A DNA stretch of 32,978 nucleotides, taken from NCBI GenBank assembly GCA_022572805.1, contig JACZVF010000004.1, forward strand, positions 1 through 32,978, in the 5' to 3' direction. The translations under genes and the position numbers were made by a program. How positions within the stretch are numbered: the first letter of the stretch is position 1; the number at the start of each line of letters is the position of its first letter. Source of the stretch: Chloroflexota bacterium (GTDB lineage: Bacteria > Chloroflexota > Dehalococcoidia > Lucifugimonadales > JADFKI01). The notes beneath the pieces were generated by a model that worked only from the letters and a program-made list of their open reading frames with translations, searched no databases and was not told where the DNA came from. This document shows, piece after piece, positions 18,262 to 27,310 of this stretch.

Positions 18262-19113
18262 ATGACTGTAGAAGATATCATACTGGACCGGGACCGCCGT
18301 GGAATATCCAAGCTACGGCCTCACCTGCCTGCCGATTTTTGCGGTCAGGCCGCCCAGCTAATTCTGGACAATCCCGGCACCGCCATCATCATCACAGGCT
18401 TCTACATACTGGATGCGGGAGTGGTGGAGACGGACGGGCCTCCCGGCGCCGTTAGCATAGGCAACGCACTGGACAAGCTGGGTTACGACGTGGTGTACGT
18501 CACGGACCGGCACGCAGCGCAAATTATGGATGGCACAAAGGGCGCGGGCTCCCGGCTGGTGGAATTCCCTATCACCGACGATGAGACCAGTAAGGCGTTC
18601 GCAAAGGACCTTCTGGAGCGCCTTAACCCGTCGGTCGTCATCGCCATCGAGCGGTGCGGCTTCACGGACGAAAAGATGTATCTGAATATGCGGGGCAGGG
18701 ACATCACGCCGTACAACGCCCGCATAGACTACCTGGTGACCGATCACCCCAACACAGTAGGCATAGGCGACGGCGGCAACGAGATCGGCATGGGCAACCT
18801 GGCCAAAGAGGTAACGACGGTGGATTCGCTCGTCAAGGACCCTTGCGTGACAGGCGTGTCCAAGCTGATACTGGCCAGCGTATCCAACTGGGGCGGCTAC
18901 GGTCTGGTGGCGTCACTTTCGAAGCTTTCCGGCAAGAGCCTCATGCCCACCGTCGAAGAGGACATGGCCTTGATCCGGCAGACAGTGGACCTGGGCGCGG
19001 TGGACGGCATGAGCAACAAACAGGAGTATAAGGTGGACGGCTTTACGCTGGAAGAGAACGCCGAGACCATCACGCAGCTGCGGGAGCTACTCGCTCGGGA
19101 AGGCATCAGGTAA
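18262..19113 (+). CDS. DUF4392-family protein (C-terminal half of D-glutamate cyclase type)
   Basis: AIIITGFYI, ETDGPPGAVSIGNALDKLGY, AIERCG, MRGRDITPYNARIDYL, TVGIGDGGNEIGMG motifs. Adjacent to DUF1445; RBS AAGGAG before ATG 18262. Confidence 0.9.
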   Translation: MTVEDIILDRDRRGISKLRPHLPADFCGQAAQLILDNPGTAIIITGFYILDAGVVETDGPPGAVSIGNALDKLGYDVVYVTDRHAAQIMDGTKGAGSRLVEFPITDDETSKAFAKDLLERLNPSVVIAIERCGFTDEKMYLNMRGRDITPYNARIDYLVTDHPNTVGIGDGGNEIGMGNLAKEVTTVDSLVKDPCVTGVSKLILASVSNWGGYGLVASLSKLSGKSLMPTVEEDMALIRQTVDLGAVDGMSNKQEYKVDGFTLEENAETITQLRELLAREGIR

Positions 19114-19186
19114 TCTGGCAGGGCAAGACGGCTCAGGCGTAAGGGCTCTCCCGAATAACGCGTTGTTTGCCTGCCATGCGAAAAGG

Positions 19187-20026
19187 CTAGGTGGCGACCT
19201 TTGTGCGGGTCCTGGTCCTAGCCTTGGGCACTTCGTCCGGGGCCGCCAGCGCCGCCGAGTTCTTCTGCAACACTCCGCGCAGCTTCTGAAGGGCGGCGCG
19301 CTCCAGCCTGGAGACGTGCATTTGGGAGATGTCGATTCGCTCGGCTATCTGCCGCTGAGACATGCTCTTGTAGAACCGGAGCTGTAGAATGGTCTTCTCG
19401 CGCTCCGGCAAGGTGTCCAGCGCCGTCGCCAGCGTCAGCCTGTCCAGGGAGAGGTCAAACTCCTTATCCACGGACCCCACGTAGTCGGATAGGGATACGG
19501 TGCCATCGGAGTCGTCGGTGTCAACACTCTCATCCAGGGAGCGGGGGTCGCCGATGCGTCCCAGCTCGGTGGCGGCGGTGACCTCCTGTTCGGTGAGATC
19601 ACAGGCCTCGGCCAGCTCGGTCATGTTGGGCCAGCGGCCCAGGGAAGAGGCGATGGACTCTGCAACTTTGTCCAGCGTCAGCTTGTTGCGCCGCAGGGTA
19701 CGGGGTATCTTGATGAGGCTGCCGTGGTCCCGAAGGTAGTTGAGTATGGCGCCGAGAACCTCGGGGATGGCAAGGGATGAGAAGCTGGTGCCCCTCTCCG
19801 GATCGAACTTTTCGATTGCGTTCAAGAGGCCGATCATGCCTATTTGGAACAGGTCTTCTTGGGGCTCCCTGGAGGTCCTAAATCTTCTGCAAAGCCTGCG
19901 GACCAGGGGCACGTAGTTTGTGACTAGCTGTTCACGAGCTTGTGGGTCTGATGTTTCACGGTATGCTTGAAGCAGCTTGAGCGTCAGTGTGGCGGAGTTA
20001 TTCGCCATGTCCTGGCTGGCCCCCAT
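19187..20026 (-). CDS. RNA polymerase sigma factor, SigB/SigF/SigG type
   Basis: Region 2 EDLFQIGMIGLLNAIEKFDPERGTSFSSLAIPEVLGAILNYLRDHG; region 4 LPEREKTILQLRFYKSMSQRQIAERIDISQMHVSRLERAALQKLR. Start uncertain (20026 or 20008; the ORF opens at 20203). Confidence 0.93.
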   Translation of the reverse strand: MGASQDMANNSATLTLKLLQAYRETSDPQAREQLVTNYVPLVRRLCRRFRTSREPQEDLFQIGMIGLLNAIEKFDPERGTSFSSLAIPEVLGAILNYLRDHGSLIKIPRTLRRNKLTLDKVAESIASSLGRWPNMTELAEACDLTEQEVTAATELGRIGDPRSLDESVDTDDSDGTVSLSDYVGSVDKEFDLSLDRLTLATALDTLPEREKTILQLRFYKSMSQRQIAERIDISQMHVSRLERAALQKLRGVLQKNSAALAAPDEVPKARTRTRTKVAT

Positions 20027-20534
20027 CAGATATTGACAGCACGTAACGTCGCCCTGCCTGAAGTTAGTCGCCTTAGCGCGACTTTCGATTGGCGTATCTG
20101 CTAAATGGCGTACCCACGAGGGTATTTGTAACCGACAACGTAAATGCGAATTAAAGGTATTATGGCTTTCGCAATCGCTGTACCGGGTTAGCACGCAATT
20201 CATACTGTGGCTAGCCCCTATTGATTAAGACATTCCATAGATACATACGCTTTTTCTTCGCTTTTCGTTTAATTTATTTCTAATACTTGTCAAATACCCC
20301 ACCAGAGGCATAATAGTCATGCAGACCTTTATCATCGGCTCGGCGGCCTCAAGAAAATCACGACCGCGTTAAAAATGCGGAATCATTCAAGTGGAAAACA
20401 GCCTGAAAAGCTTGATGGGCCACACGCATTGTTTTCTGGGTGAAAGCACCCATATCAAGTGTGGATTACCCTAAGTTGACGTGCGGCGGAAAACTGAGAC
20501 GCCGGACGTCCGCCAGGCACAAGGAGAGGATATT

Positions 20535-21968
20535 TTGACGAAGCTTGCAGGTGTGATCATCGACGAGACTACTGGAGAGCCAGTCGCCGCTCGAGTACAG
20601 GTGCTGGACTCCAGGGGCGTGTTCATTCACCCGCCGAACGCCATACTCAAGGTTGGCCCCGGCGCACCCTTCTTTTACAGCGACGGGGCCTTCGACGTGG
20701 ACATCACCCGCGGCCCCACACAGGTCATAGTAGAACGGGGCACGGAGTACGCGCCTGCCATCGTTAAGCTGGACGCGGCCCCGACCGGCACGGAGGCGGT
20801 GGAGATCGCACTTAGGCGCTGGTCCGACCTGGCGCAACAGGGATGGCACCCCGGCAACACGCACATCCACTACGACGAGAAGGAGGGCCGTCCCGACGAG
20901 CGCCTGCAACTGGACCCACGGGTTGAGGACTTGCGAATGACGGCCGTGAGCATCCTCAAGAGAGGAGAGTTGGAGTACGCCACCAACAAGTATCCTATCG
21001 GCGTCCTAACCGATTTCTCGTCTGCCCACCACCACGTGCAGTGCGGCGAGGAGTCCCGCCATAATCGGGAGCCCTGGACCATCGGCTACGGCCACATCAT
21101 GCTGCTGAACATACGCAACGCCGTCGAACCCCTGAGCCGCGGAGTGCTGGTGGACGCATTCGAGCCCGACTACCCTCCCCTTTCATATGCCTGCGACGAC
21201 GCCAGACGCCAGGGGGGACTGGTCATCTGGTGTCACAACGGCCAGGGCATGGAGGCGCCCGTGGCAGCCGCGCTGGGCAAGCTGGACGCCTTCAACCTGT
21301 TCGACCCGAGTTGGAACGACGCGGAGTACGACATTTACTACCGTATGCTGAACGCCGGCATGCGCTTGCCTGCATCTACCGGCTCCGACTGGTACATTAG
21401 CTCGGCCAACCGGGTTTACAGCTACACAGGCGGCGCATTCGACTACGAGGTGTGGCTGCAGGCGCTGCGTGAGGGCCGGACGTTTATTACCAACGGCCCG
21501 GCGCTGCACCTTGACGTGGACGGACAGGCGCCCGGCAGCGAAATCGAGAGCAGCGTCGGCAGTAAGCTGGGCGCAACGGTCCGGTGGCAGTCCCACTACC
21601 CCGTGAGTCGGATCGACCTGCTCTACAACGGCAACGTTGTCGCGTGCGAGGCCTTCAAGGAAGGCTCAACGGCCGGGGAGTTAGTGGCCGATATCGACGT
21701 GAACGCCGATGGGTGGATTGCAGCGAAGGCCTCCAGCGACGCCAGGGACAGCTTCTTCCAACCGGTATTCGCCCATACCAGTCCGATATACGTCAAGGCG
21801 GGCAGGCATAGCGAAGAGAAGAAGGCTGCGGCAGCCTGGTTTGACGACCGCATCGAAACGTCTCTGGAGTGGGTGCGGGCCAAGGGCCGATTCTACACCG
21901 ACCGGCAGCGCCAGGAGGTCGTAGACCTGTTCCGCCAGGGTCAGCAGGTCTACCGGGACATGATGTAG
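20535..21968 (+). CDS. CehA/McbA (PHP-like) family metallohydrolase
   Basis: GNTHIHYD, SAHHHVQCGEESRH, GHIMLLN, GLVIWCHNG and PASTGSDWY motifs. TTG start at 20535 with AGGAGAGG upstream. Confidence 0.8.
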   Translation: MTKLAGVIIDETTGEPVAARVQVLDSRGVFIHPPNAILKVGPGAPFFYSDGAFDVDITRGPTQVIVERGTEYAPAIVKLDAAPTGTEAVEIALRRWSDLAQQGWHPGNTHIHYDEKEGRPDERLQLDPRVEDLRMTAVSILKRGELEYATNKYPIGVLTDFSSAHHHVQCGEESRHNREPWTIGYGHIMLLNIRNAVEPLSRGVLVDAFEPDYPPLSYACDDARRQGGLVIWCHNGQGMEAPVAAALGKLDAFNLFDPSWNDAEYDIYYRMLNAGMRLPASTGSDWYISSANRVYSYTGGAFDYEVWLQALREGRTFITNGPALHLDVDGQAPGSEIESSVGSKLGATVRWQSHYPVSRIDLLYNGNVVACEAFKEGSTAGELVADIDVNADGWIAAKASSDARDSFFQPVFAHTSPIYVKAGRHSEEKKAAAAWFDDRIETSLEWVRAKGRFYTDRQRQEVVDLFRQGQQVYRDMM

Positions 21969-22121
21969 CTTCGAGCTTAATGCGGCGGGAGATGCGTTGG
22001 TTTTTTGACGCCGGAATCTGCCTTATAATGGAAGGCGGACAAGTTTGAGCATTAATTAATCAACGGTCGGCCCTGCCGACGAAAGCCGGTGAGGGGCCCT
22101 GTCCTAAAACCAGGCGTCGCG

Positions 22122-22194
22122 GCCTTGCACATAAATGACCGAATTTGGGCCATCTGCCCTTCGACAGGCATTAATGCGACATTTTGTGCAAGGC
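22122..22194. repeat. Long imperfect inverted repeat / stem-loop upstream of rsgA
   Basis: Arms GCCTTGCACATAAATG (22122-22137) and CATTTTGTGCAAGGC (22180-22194), complementary apart from one bulge. Confidence 0.7.
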
Positions 22195-22252
22195 TAGGCG
22201 TCGCAGGGACCGAATCGCGGCAGCCCATCGGGAATCATTCTGGAGACCATAT

Positions 22253-23473
22253 TTGGATAGCGCCAAGGACACGCCGGAGCAACGCAAGCCCGTGCAGCAG
22301 CAAGAAGGCGGCACGGCAGGCGACGCTCGCAAACGTCGCAGCCGCAGCGGCAAGAGGGGCCTGAGGCGAAACATCCGCAGCACCACGCCTCGAAATCAGG
22401 ACTGGGGCTCCGGCGATGTCGAGGAATGGGACGAATCCGAGCACCTCGAGCGCGACCGCATCATGCCCGAGGACGAGCGTGACCGCAGGCGTCGGATTCA
22501 GCGGGAAGCCTTGGGTGATGACACGGGGTCAACCTCAGCGGGTGGGGCGGAGCATCTGGTTCGCGGGGGGGTTCAGGGTGTAGTCGTGTCCGTAACGACG
22601 GCCATGTGCGACGTCGAACTGGAGGGGGGAGTCCTGCGCTGCCGTTTACGGGGCAGGCTTAGCGGCCTGGAAACCGGCTTCACCAACGGTGTGGCCGTGG
22701 GTGATGTCGTAGTCGTGAGCGAAACGGACCAAGCTCAGGGCCTGGTCGAGGAGGTGCTGCCCCGGCGCACCATGCTCACGCGTCCCGACGCCTTCAACGT
22801 GAATCGCAGACAGCTGATGGTTGCCAATGCCGACCAGCTTCTCATCGTCTCCTCCTGGCGAGAGCCGCTGCTGTGGCCGGAGCTTATCGACCGCTGTCTC
22901 ATCGCGGCCGACATCAGCGAGCTGGAGCCCGTTATATGCGTGAACAAGGCCGACTTTATCGAGGATGATACGGACTATATGGAAACGATGCGGGTATACG
23001 AGGAGCTGGGTCATCAGGTAATAAGGACCAGCGCCAAGACAGGCGAGGGGGTGGAGAAACTTGCCTCCACCCTGGAGGGCTGCCTCACTGCGCTGTCGGG
23101 GCTATCCGGCACAGGCAAGTCCTCGCTCATATCCCGGCTTCAGCCTGGCCTGGGCTTGCGCACCGGCGAAATAAGCGAGTGGAGCGGCGAGGGCCGGCAC
23201 ACAACCTCGCGGTACACATTGCACCGGCTGGACATCGGCGGCGCGGTGGTGGACACGCCGGGCATTCGGGAGTTCGGGCTTAGCGGGCTGCGCAAGGCCG
23301 ACCTCGCGGACTGGTTCCCGGATATGGCGGATTTCGCCGCCGCATGCCGCTTCAACAATTGCACTCACCTGATAGAGCCCGGCTGCGCGGTGTTGGACGG
23401 GGTGGCCGAGGGCGCCATCGCCGAAAGCCGGTACCACAGCTACGTGATGATATACGACACGCTGCCGGAGTAG
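22253..23473 (+). CDS. rsgA: Ribosome small-subunit-dependent GTPase A
   Basis: Circularly permuted GTPase order: NKAD, then GLSGTGKSSLIS, then DTPGIREFGL. C-terminal Zn site CRFNNCTHLIEPGCAV. TTG start 22253 with GGAG upstream; unusually long basic N-terminal extension. Confidence 0.93.
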   Translation: MDSAKDTPEQRKPVQQQEGGTAGDARKRRSRSGKRGLRRNIRSTTPRNQDWGSGDVEEWDESEHLERDRIMPEDERDRRRRIQREALGDDTGSTSAGGAEHLVRGGVQGVVVSVTTAMCDVELEGGVLRCRLRGRLSGLETGFTNGVAVGDVVVVSETDQAQGLVEEVLPRRTMLTRPDAFNVNRRQLMVANADQLLIVSSWREPLLWPELIDRCLIAADISELEPVICVNKADFIEDDTDYMETMRVYEELGHQVIRTSAKTGEGVEKLASTLEGCLTALSGLSGTGKSSLISRLQPGLGLRTGEISEWSGEGRHTTSRYTLHRLDIGGAVVDTPGIREFGLSGLRKADLADWFPDMADFAAACRFNNCTHLIEPGCAVLDGVAEGAIAESRYHSYVMIYDTLPE

Positions 23474-23569
23474 ACGGACCTCCTTCCTGTGTAACCTTCC
23501 CGGGCCGCCTGCTCAGAGCGGCGCCCCCACGTCCCGCATCCCACATCACTGGCCACTGCCAACGCGCCC

Positions 23570-23618
23570 TTGACAGCGTATACCTCCGCGAGTAATATAT
23601 AGCCATCCAATATATTGG
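23570..23618 (+). promoter_or_regulatory. Sigma70-type promoter with overlapping palindromic operator
   Basis: TTGACA (23570-23575), 17-nt spacer, TAATAT (23593-23598), then the perfect palindrome CCAATATATTGG (23607-23618) at the expected start site, about 35 nt before the PadR start codon. Confidence 0.72.
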
Positions 23619-23652
23619 CCAAATAGGTATACCCCCAATACATAGATCGAGG

Positions 23653-24063
23653 ATGAGTATGGTTACTGCTACAAGGCCCGACATGGTGTCCGAGGAGTAT
23701 TGGGAGAACCTCATCAAAAAGAGCGCGTCCCGTTACTTCTTGCTGGGCATGCTGTTCCGGAAGCCCATGCACGGCTACGAGATTGCGAAAACGATTGAGG
23801 ACTGCTGCGAGGGCTGGTGCAAACCAACCGACGGCATGATCTACCCCACCCTCAAGGAGATGGTGGCCGGCGGCTACATCGAGTGCGAAAGCGAGGTTAT
23901 CGATGGCAGGGTGCGAAAGGTCTGCCACCTCACAGACAAGGGCCGGGAGGCCTACAGGTCTGCGGCGCGGGTCTGGGCTAGCGTGCTGCCATACCTGAAT
24001 AATTCGGTTAAAGAGGCCGGAGCGACGGTGGATTCCGCGTGCGGCTGCTGTGGCGGCGACTAG
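23653..24063 (+). CDS. PadR-family transcriptional regulator with cysteine clusters
   Basis: YFLLGMLFRKPMHGYEIAKTIEDCCEGWCKPTDGMIYPTLKEMVAGGYIE.. VCHLTDKGREAYR; tail ACGCCGGD. Confidence 0.93.
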   Translation: MSMVTATRPDMVSEEYWENLIKKSASRYFLLGMLFRKPMHGYEIAKTIEDCCEGWCKPTDGMIYPTLKEMVAGGYIECESEVIDGRVRKVCHLTDKGREAYRSAARVWASVLPYLNNSVKEAGATVDSACGCCGGD

Positions 24064-24118
24064 ACGCAGGCCGCAAAACCTACGGATCGCCTTATGAAAA
24101 AACAACGGGAGGAATCTA

Positions 24119-24865
24119 ATGGCTGAAATGACGGATGCGGAAGTGAAGGACCTGGTAAGGGAAAACTATGCGCAGGTGGCCCAAGGCGCCACTGCCTGCT
24201 GCTCCAGCGACTGTTGCAGCGAGCCAAACAAGCTTTACGACGTCGAGGAGATAAAGGACCTGCCGGCGGAGGCTGTCATGGCCTCTGCGGGGTGCGGCAA
24301 CCCGACGGCAATCGGAGAGCTGGCTTCCGGCGAGACGGTGGTGGATTTCGGCAGCGGAGGCGGCATCGACTGCTTCATCGCGGCCAAGGCTGTGGGTCCC
24401 GAGGGCAAGGTCATTGGCGTTGACATGACCGAGGACATGGTTAACCTGGCACGCACCAATGCGGCGAAGCTGGGCCTGAGCAACGTGGAATTTCACCTGA
24501 CCGAGATGGAGCACACGCCCATCGCGGACGGCTCGGTGGATGTGATCATATCCAACTGCGTCATCAACCTGGCGCCGGACAAGGGCGAGGTATTCCGGGA
24601 GGCGTTCCGAATCCTGAAGCCGGGGGGCCGGGCCTACATCTCGGACATGCTGCTGGTGAAGGACCTTCCGGAGGAGGCGAAGGCGGATAGGAAAAACTGG
24701 GTCATGTGCCTCTCCGGCGCAGAGCGCAAGGACGTTTACCTGGGCCGAATGCGGGACGCCGGCTTCGTGGACACGCAGGTCCTGGAGGACAAGCCGTGGG
24801 ATGGCCCGGAGAGCTGGGCCTCGGATGTGCATAGCATGAACATCCGCGCATACAAGCCCGTTTAG
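24119..24865 (+). CDS. arsM: Arsenite S-adenosylmethionine methyltransferase
   Basis: CCSSDCC N-terminus, ASAGCGNP, VVDFGSGGGIDCFIAAKAVGPEGKVIGVDMT, ISNCVINLAPDKGEVFREAFRILKPGGR. RBS GGGAGGA. Confidence 0.95.
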   Translation: MAEMTDAEVKDLVRENYAQVAQGATACCSSDCCSEPNKLYDVEEIKDLPAEAVMASAGCGNPTAIGELASGETVVDFGSGGGIDCFIAAKAVGPEGKVIGVDMTEDMVNLARTNAAKLGLSNVEFHLTEMEHTPIADGSVDVIISNCVINLAPDKGEVFREAFRILKPGGRAYISDMLLVKDLPEEAKADRKNWVMCLSGAERKDVYLGRMRDAGFVDTQVLEDKPWDGPESWASDVHSMNIRAYKPV

Positions 24866-24888
24866 AGACGCGGCCGGTTGATAAATGT

Positions 24889-24913
24889 GGGCCCGACTGT
24901 AAAAGTCGGGCCC
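24889..24913. terminator. Hairpin terminator between converging arsM and coiled-coil gene
   Basis: Perfect 10-bp stem gggcccgact / agtcgggccc with 5-nt loop, between convergent genes. Confidence 0.75.
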
Positions 24914-24936
24914 TCTTCAATTTCGGAGGAGAAAGG

Positions 24937-25548
24937 CTATGCGGGAATCTTCTCCACGCCGTTGCCGAACTGGTTTAGCTGCTGCTGCTTCTTGGATGCC
25001 TCAGTCTCCAGCTTCAGCGCGTCGATGCCTCGGCGCACCTGCCCCAACACCTCCGCCATCTGCTCCTCCAGGTTGAACAGCACCTCGCGGGCGTATTGGT
25101 CGGCCCCGTCTCTTCGGCTCGTGGAAGCGCCTTCGGCCTCGTTGATTATGCGGTAAGCCTTGCGCTGGGCATCCTGCAAAATCTGCTGAGCCTCGGATGC
25201 GGCCTCTTCCCTAATCTCCTGACCCTTTGACTCCGCAGCCTTCAGGATCTCCGAATCGTCGACCTTGGACGCATGCTCTTCTTGAGCGGCCGATGTCAGC
25301 GCCCCGGCCTCCTCTTCGGCCACGCCCCGAATACGCTTGGCCTCCAGGTACGACTGGTTGATTATGCTCTCCTTCATCTTGATGACCTCGGAGGCCTCCT
25401 GGATGTCGGCGGGCACGGACCTGCGCAGTTCATCGCCCAGAGTTATCATTCGGTCGATATCGACCATCACCTTACGGCGGAAACCGGGTACCCTGGTGCC
25501 GGTGCTGGCCAGCAGTTTTATCTCATCCGCGATATGTCCAATTTCCAT
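24937..25548 (-). CDS. DivIVA-like / coiled-coil protein
   Basis: 203 aa, heptad-rich (EAASEAQQILQDAQRKAYRIINEAEGA). Function not resolvable from sequence alone. Confidence 0.75.
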   Translation of the reverse strand: MEIGHIADEIKLLASTGTRVPGFRRKVMVDIDRMITLGDELRRSVPADIQEASEVIKMKESIINQSYLEAKRIRGVAEEEAGALTSAAQEEHASKVDDSEILKAAESKGQEIREEAASEAQQILQDAQRKAYRIINEAEGASTSRRDGADQYAREVLFNLEEQMAEVLGQVRRGIDALKLETEASKKQQQLNQFGNGVEKIPA

Positions 25549-25603
25549 ACAGCTTCCCCCAATACTGGATATTCGTCGCCTACTTATTTAGCCTATTTGT
25601 GGA

Positions 25604-26077
25604 CTAGAGTTTTTCCTTCAGCGCGGCGGCAACGTGGGCCGGCACGAGGTTGTCGACATTGGCGCCCAATTTCGCCACCTCTTTGATGCGGCTGGAGTAC
25701 ACGAACTGGTAAGCCAGCGAACTCATCATGCACACCACGTCGATGTCCGGGGCCACGTTGCGCCACATCAGCGCCATCTCAAATTCCAGTTCAAAGTCGA
25801 ATCCGGCGCGCAGCCCTCTGAGTATGAATTCCGCGCCCAACTCCCTGGCCACGTTGGGCGCCAGGCCCACGAAGGTCTGCACCCGGACGTTGGGCAGGTG
25901 TGTAACAGATTCCCGAAACAGGTCTACGCGCTCCTCGGTCGTAAACATCAGGTCCTTTGACGGAGTGTCGTATACGCCAACGATCAACTCGTCGACCAGC
26001 TTTGACGCCCTCTCTACGATGTCCACATGTCCGTTGTGGACGGGATCGAAGCTGCCGGGATACAAAGCCTTAACCAT
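25604..26077 (-). CDS. coaD: Phosphopantetheine adenylyltransferase
   Basis: ALYPGSFDPVHNGHVDIVERA; LRGLRAGFDFELEFEMALMWRNV; YSSRIKEVAKLGANVDNLVP. Confidence 0.97.
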   Translation of the reverse strand: MVKALYPGSFDPVHNGHVDIVERASKLVDELIVGVYDTPSKDLMFTTEERVDLFRESVTHLPNVRVQTFVGLAPNVARELGAEFILRGLRAGFDFELEFEMALMWRNVAPDIDVVCMMSSLAYQFVYSSRIKEVAKLGANVDNLVPAHVAAALKEKL

Positions 26078-26633
26078 CCATCGCTCCAGCCCCGTAGATT
26101 GAGACCGAGGTATCGCCGTAGCGCCGTCGGGTAACGAGCTTCAGCCTTTTATGCACCTCAGCGAGTTCGGTATCGTGCCGATGTTCTATCACCACGACAC
26201 TCTCATCACATAATGTACCTTCTCTGTTAAGCAGCTCCTGCAGCTGCGCCAGGTTGTCCACCGCATAGGGTGGGTCGGCCAGCACAAGACCGTAGCCGCC
26301 CGGCAGCCCCTCCACCACCGCTTCGACCTTGCCTGTGTAAACCTTGGCCCTGCCGGACAGGCCCAACGACTCCAGATTGGCGCGCAACTGCTGCGCCCTC
26401 CGCCCGTTGGCTTCCACAAAATCCGCCCAGTCGGCGCCTCGGCTCAGGGCTTCAATCCCCAATGCTCCGGTTCCCGCGTATAAGTCGAGAACCCTGACGC
26501 CCTTCAACAGATCCGGTCCGAGGATCGAAAATATTGCTCCTCTGACTCTGTCGGAGGTGGGCCTAAGGTCCGCGCTCTTCGAAACTCTTAAACGGCGGCC
26601 GCGGTGCTCTCCTCCCGTAATCCTTAGCGTCAT
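26070..26633 (-). CDS. rsmD: 16S rRNA (guanine966-N2)-methyltransferase RsmD
   Basis: MTLRITGGEHRGRRLRV..LRPTSDRVRGAIFSIL; VLDLYAGTGALGIEALSRGA; LADPPYA. Overlaps coaD by 8 bp. Confidence 0.95.
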   Translation of the reverse strand: MTLRITGGEHRGRRLRVSKSADLRPTSDRVRGAIFSILGPDLLKGVRVLDLYAGTGALGIEALSRGADWADFVEANGRRAQQLRANLESLGLSGRAKVYTGKVEAVVEGLPGGYGLVLADPPYAVDNLAQLQELLNREGTLCDESVVVIEHRHDTELAEVHKRLKLVTRRRYGDTSVSIYGAGAMDG

Positions 26634-27310
26634 GACCGGGCCCTATCTCCTCAACGCCGGCATATCGCCGTGCTTTTCCCGGCCGCCTCGGCGTTCCCAA
26701 GCCGGCGACTAGAATGGCGTGAACGGAGTATAACCCAACCGTTCAGAAATGCTAGCACTACTCCCAATTGGCCTTAAAGCGAAATCCTGACATCTTTTCA
26801 AGCATTGAACAAATCTTATCATTGTCAAAAGCAACAACGGTATTTCCGGCATCAGTAATTGGTCAACGTAGCTGCCGGTTAAGCCTGGCCAACACCTGGC
26901 CCATCGCAGGATTCGACGACAAATTTAAGGCAGGGCTTGTTGCCCCGAGGAAACAGACGGTGCGGGCTAAATGAATATGCAGTCAACGGCGCATCAGCGA
27001 ACGCCGTTCGTGGCCGTGGGGATGGCGGACCTGACGCCGTGGTTTTTCAGGGCACAACGGGTCATTTACAAACTGTTGTGCCGTCTTCAGCTTCGGGTCA
27101 AGGCCGTTCCCCTCGTGTCGATAAATATCCTTGCAGCGTTGCCACAATTAATGCTTAAACCCGGCGACATAGGTTTACCTATAACGATGCATCCGTGGCC
27201 GGGTTACCCGGAGCAGGTTACCGCCTGCCCCCGGGCGTCGGAGCAAAGTCCACCAAGCTAAAGTCGTTAGGCGGCATAGACGGGAAATCGAGTTACCGGG
27301 AGGTGCTGAA

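Noticed and set aside
22005-22029. TTGACG ... TATAAT as a promoter for rsgA
   Set aside because: Spacing is only about 13 nt, outside the usual 16-18; the -10-like TATAAT alone is insufficient.
26750-27261. Short ORFs 26768-26974, 26937-27158 and 26971-27261, and a possible structured RNA near 27150-27260
   Set aside because: No family signal. The GC-rich helices vaguely recall RNase P-type text (ggagcaaagtcc), but the conserved blocks do not match; no RNA called.
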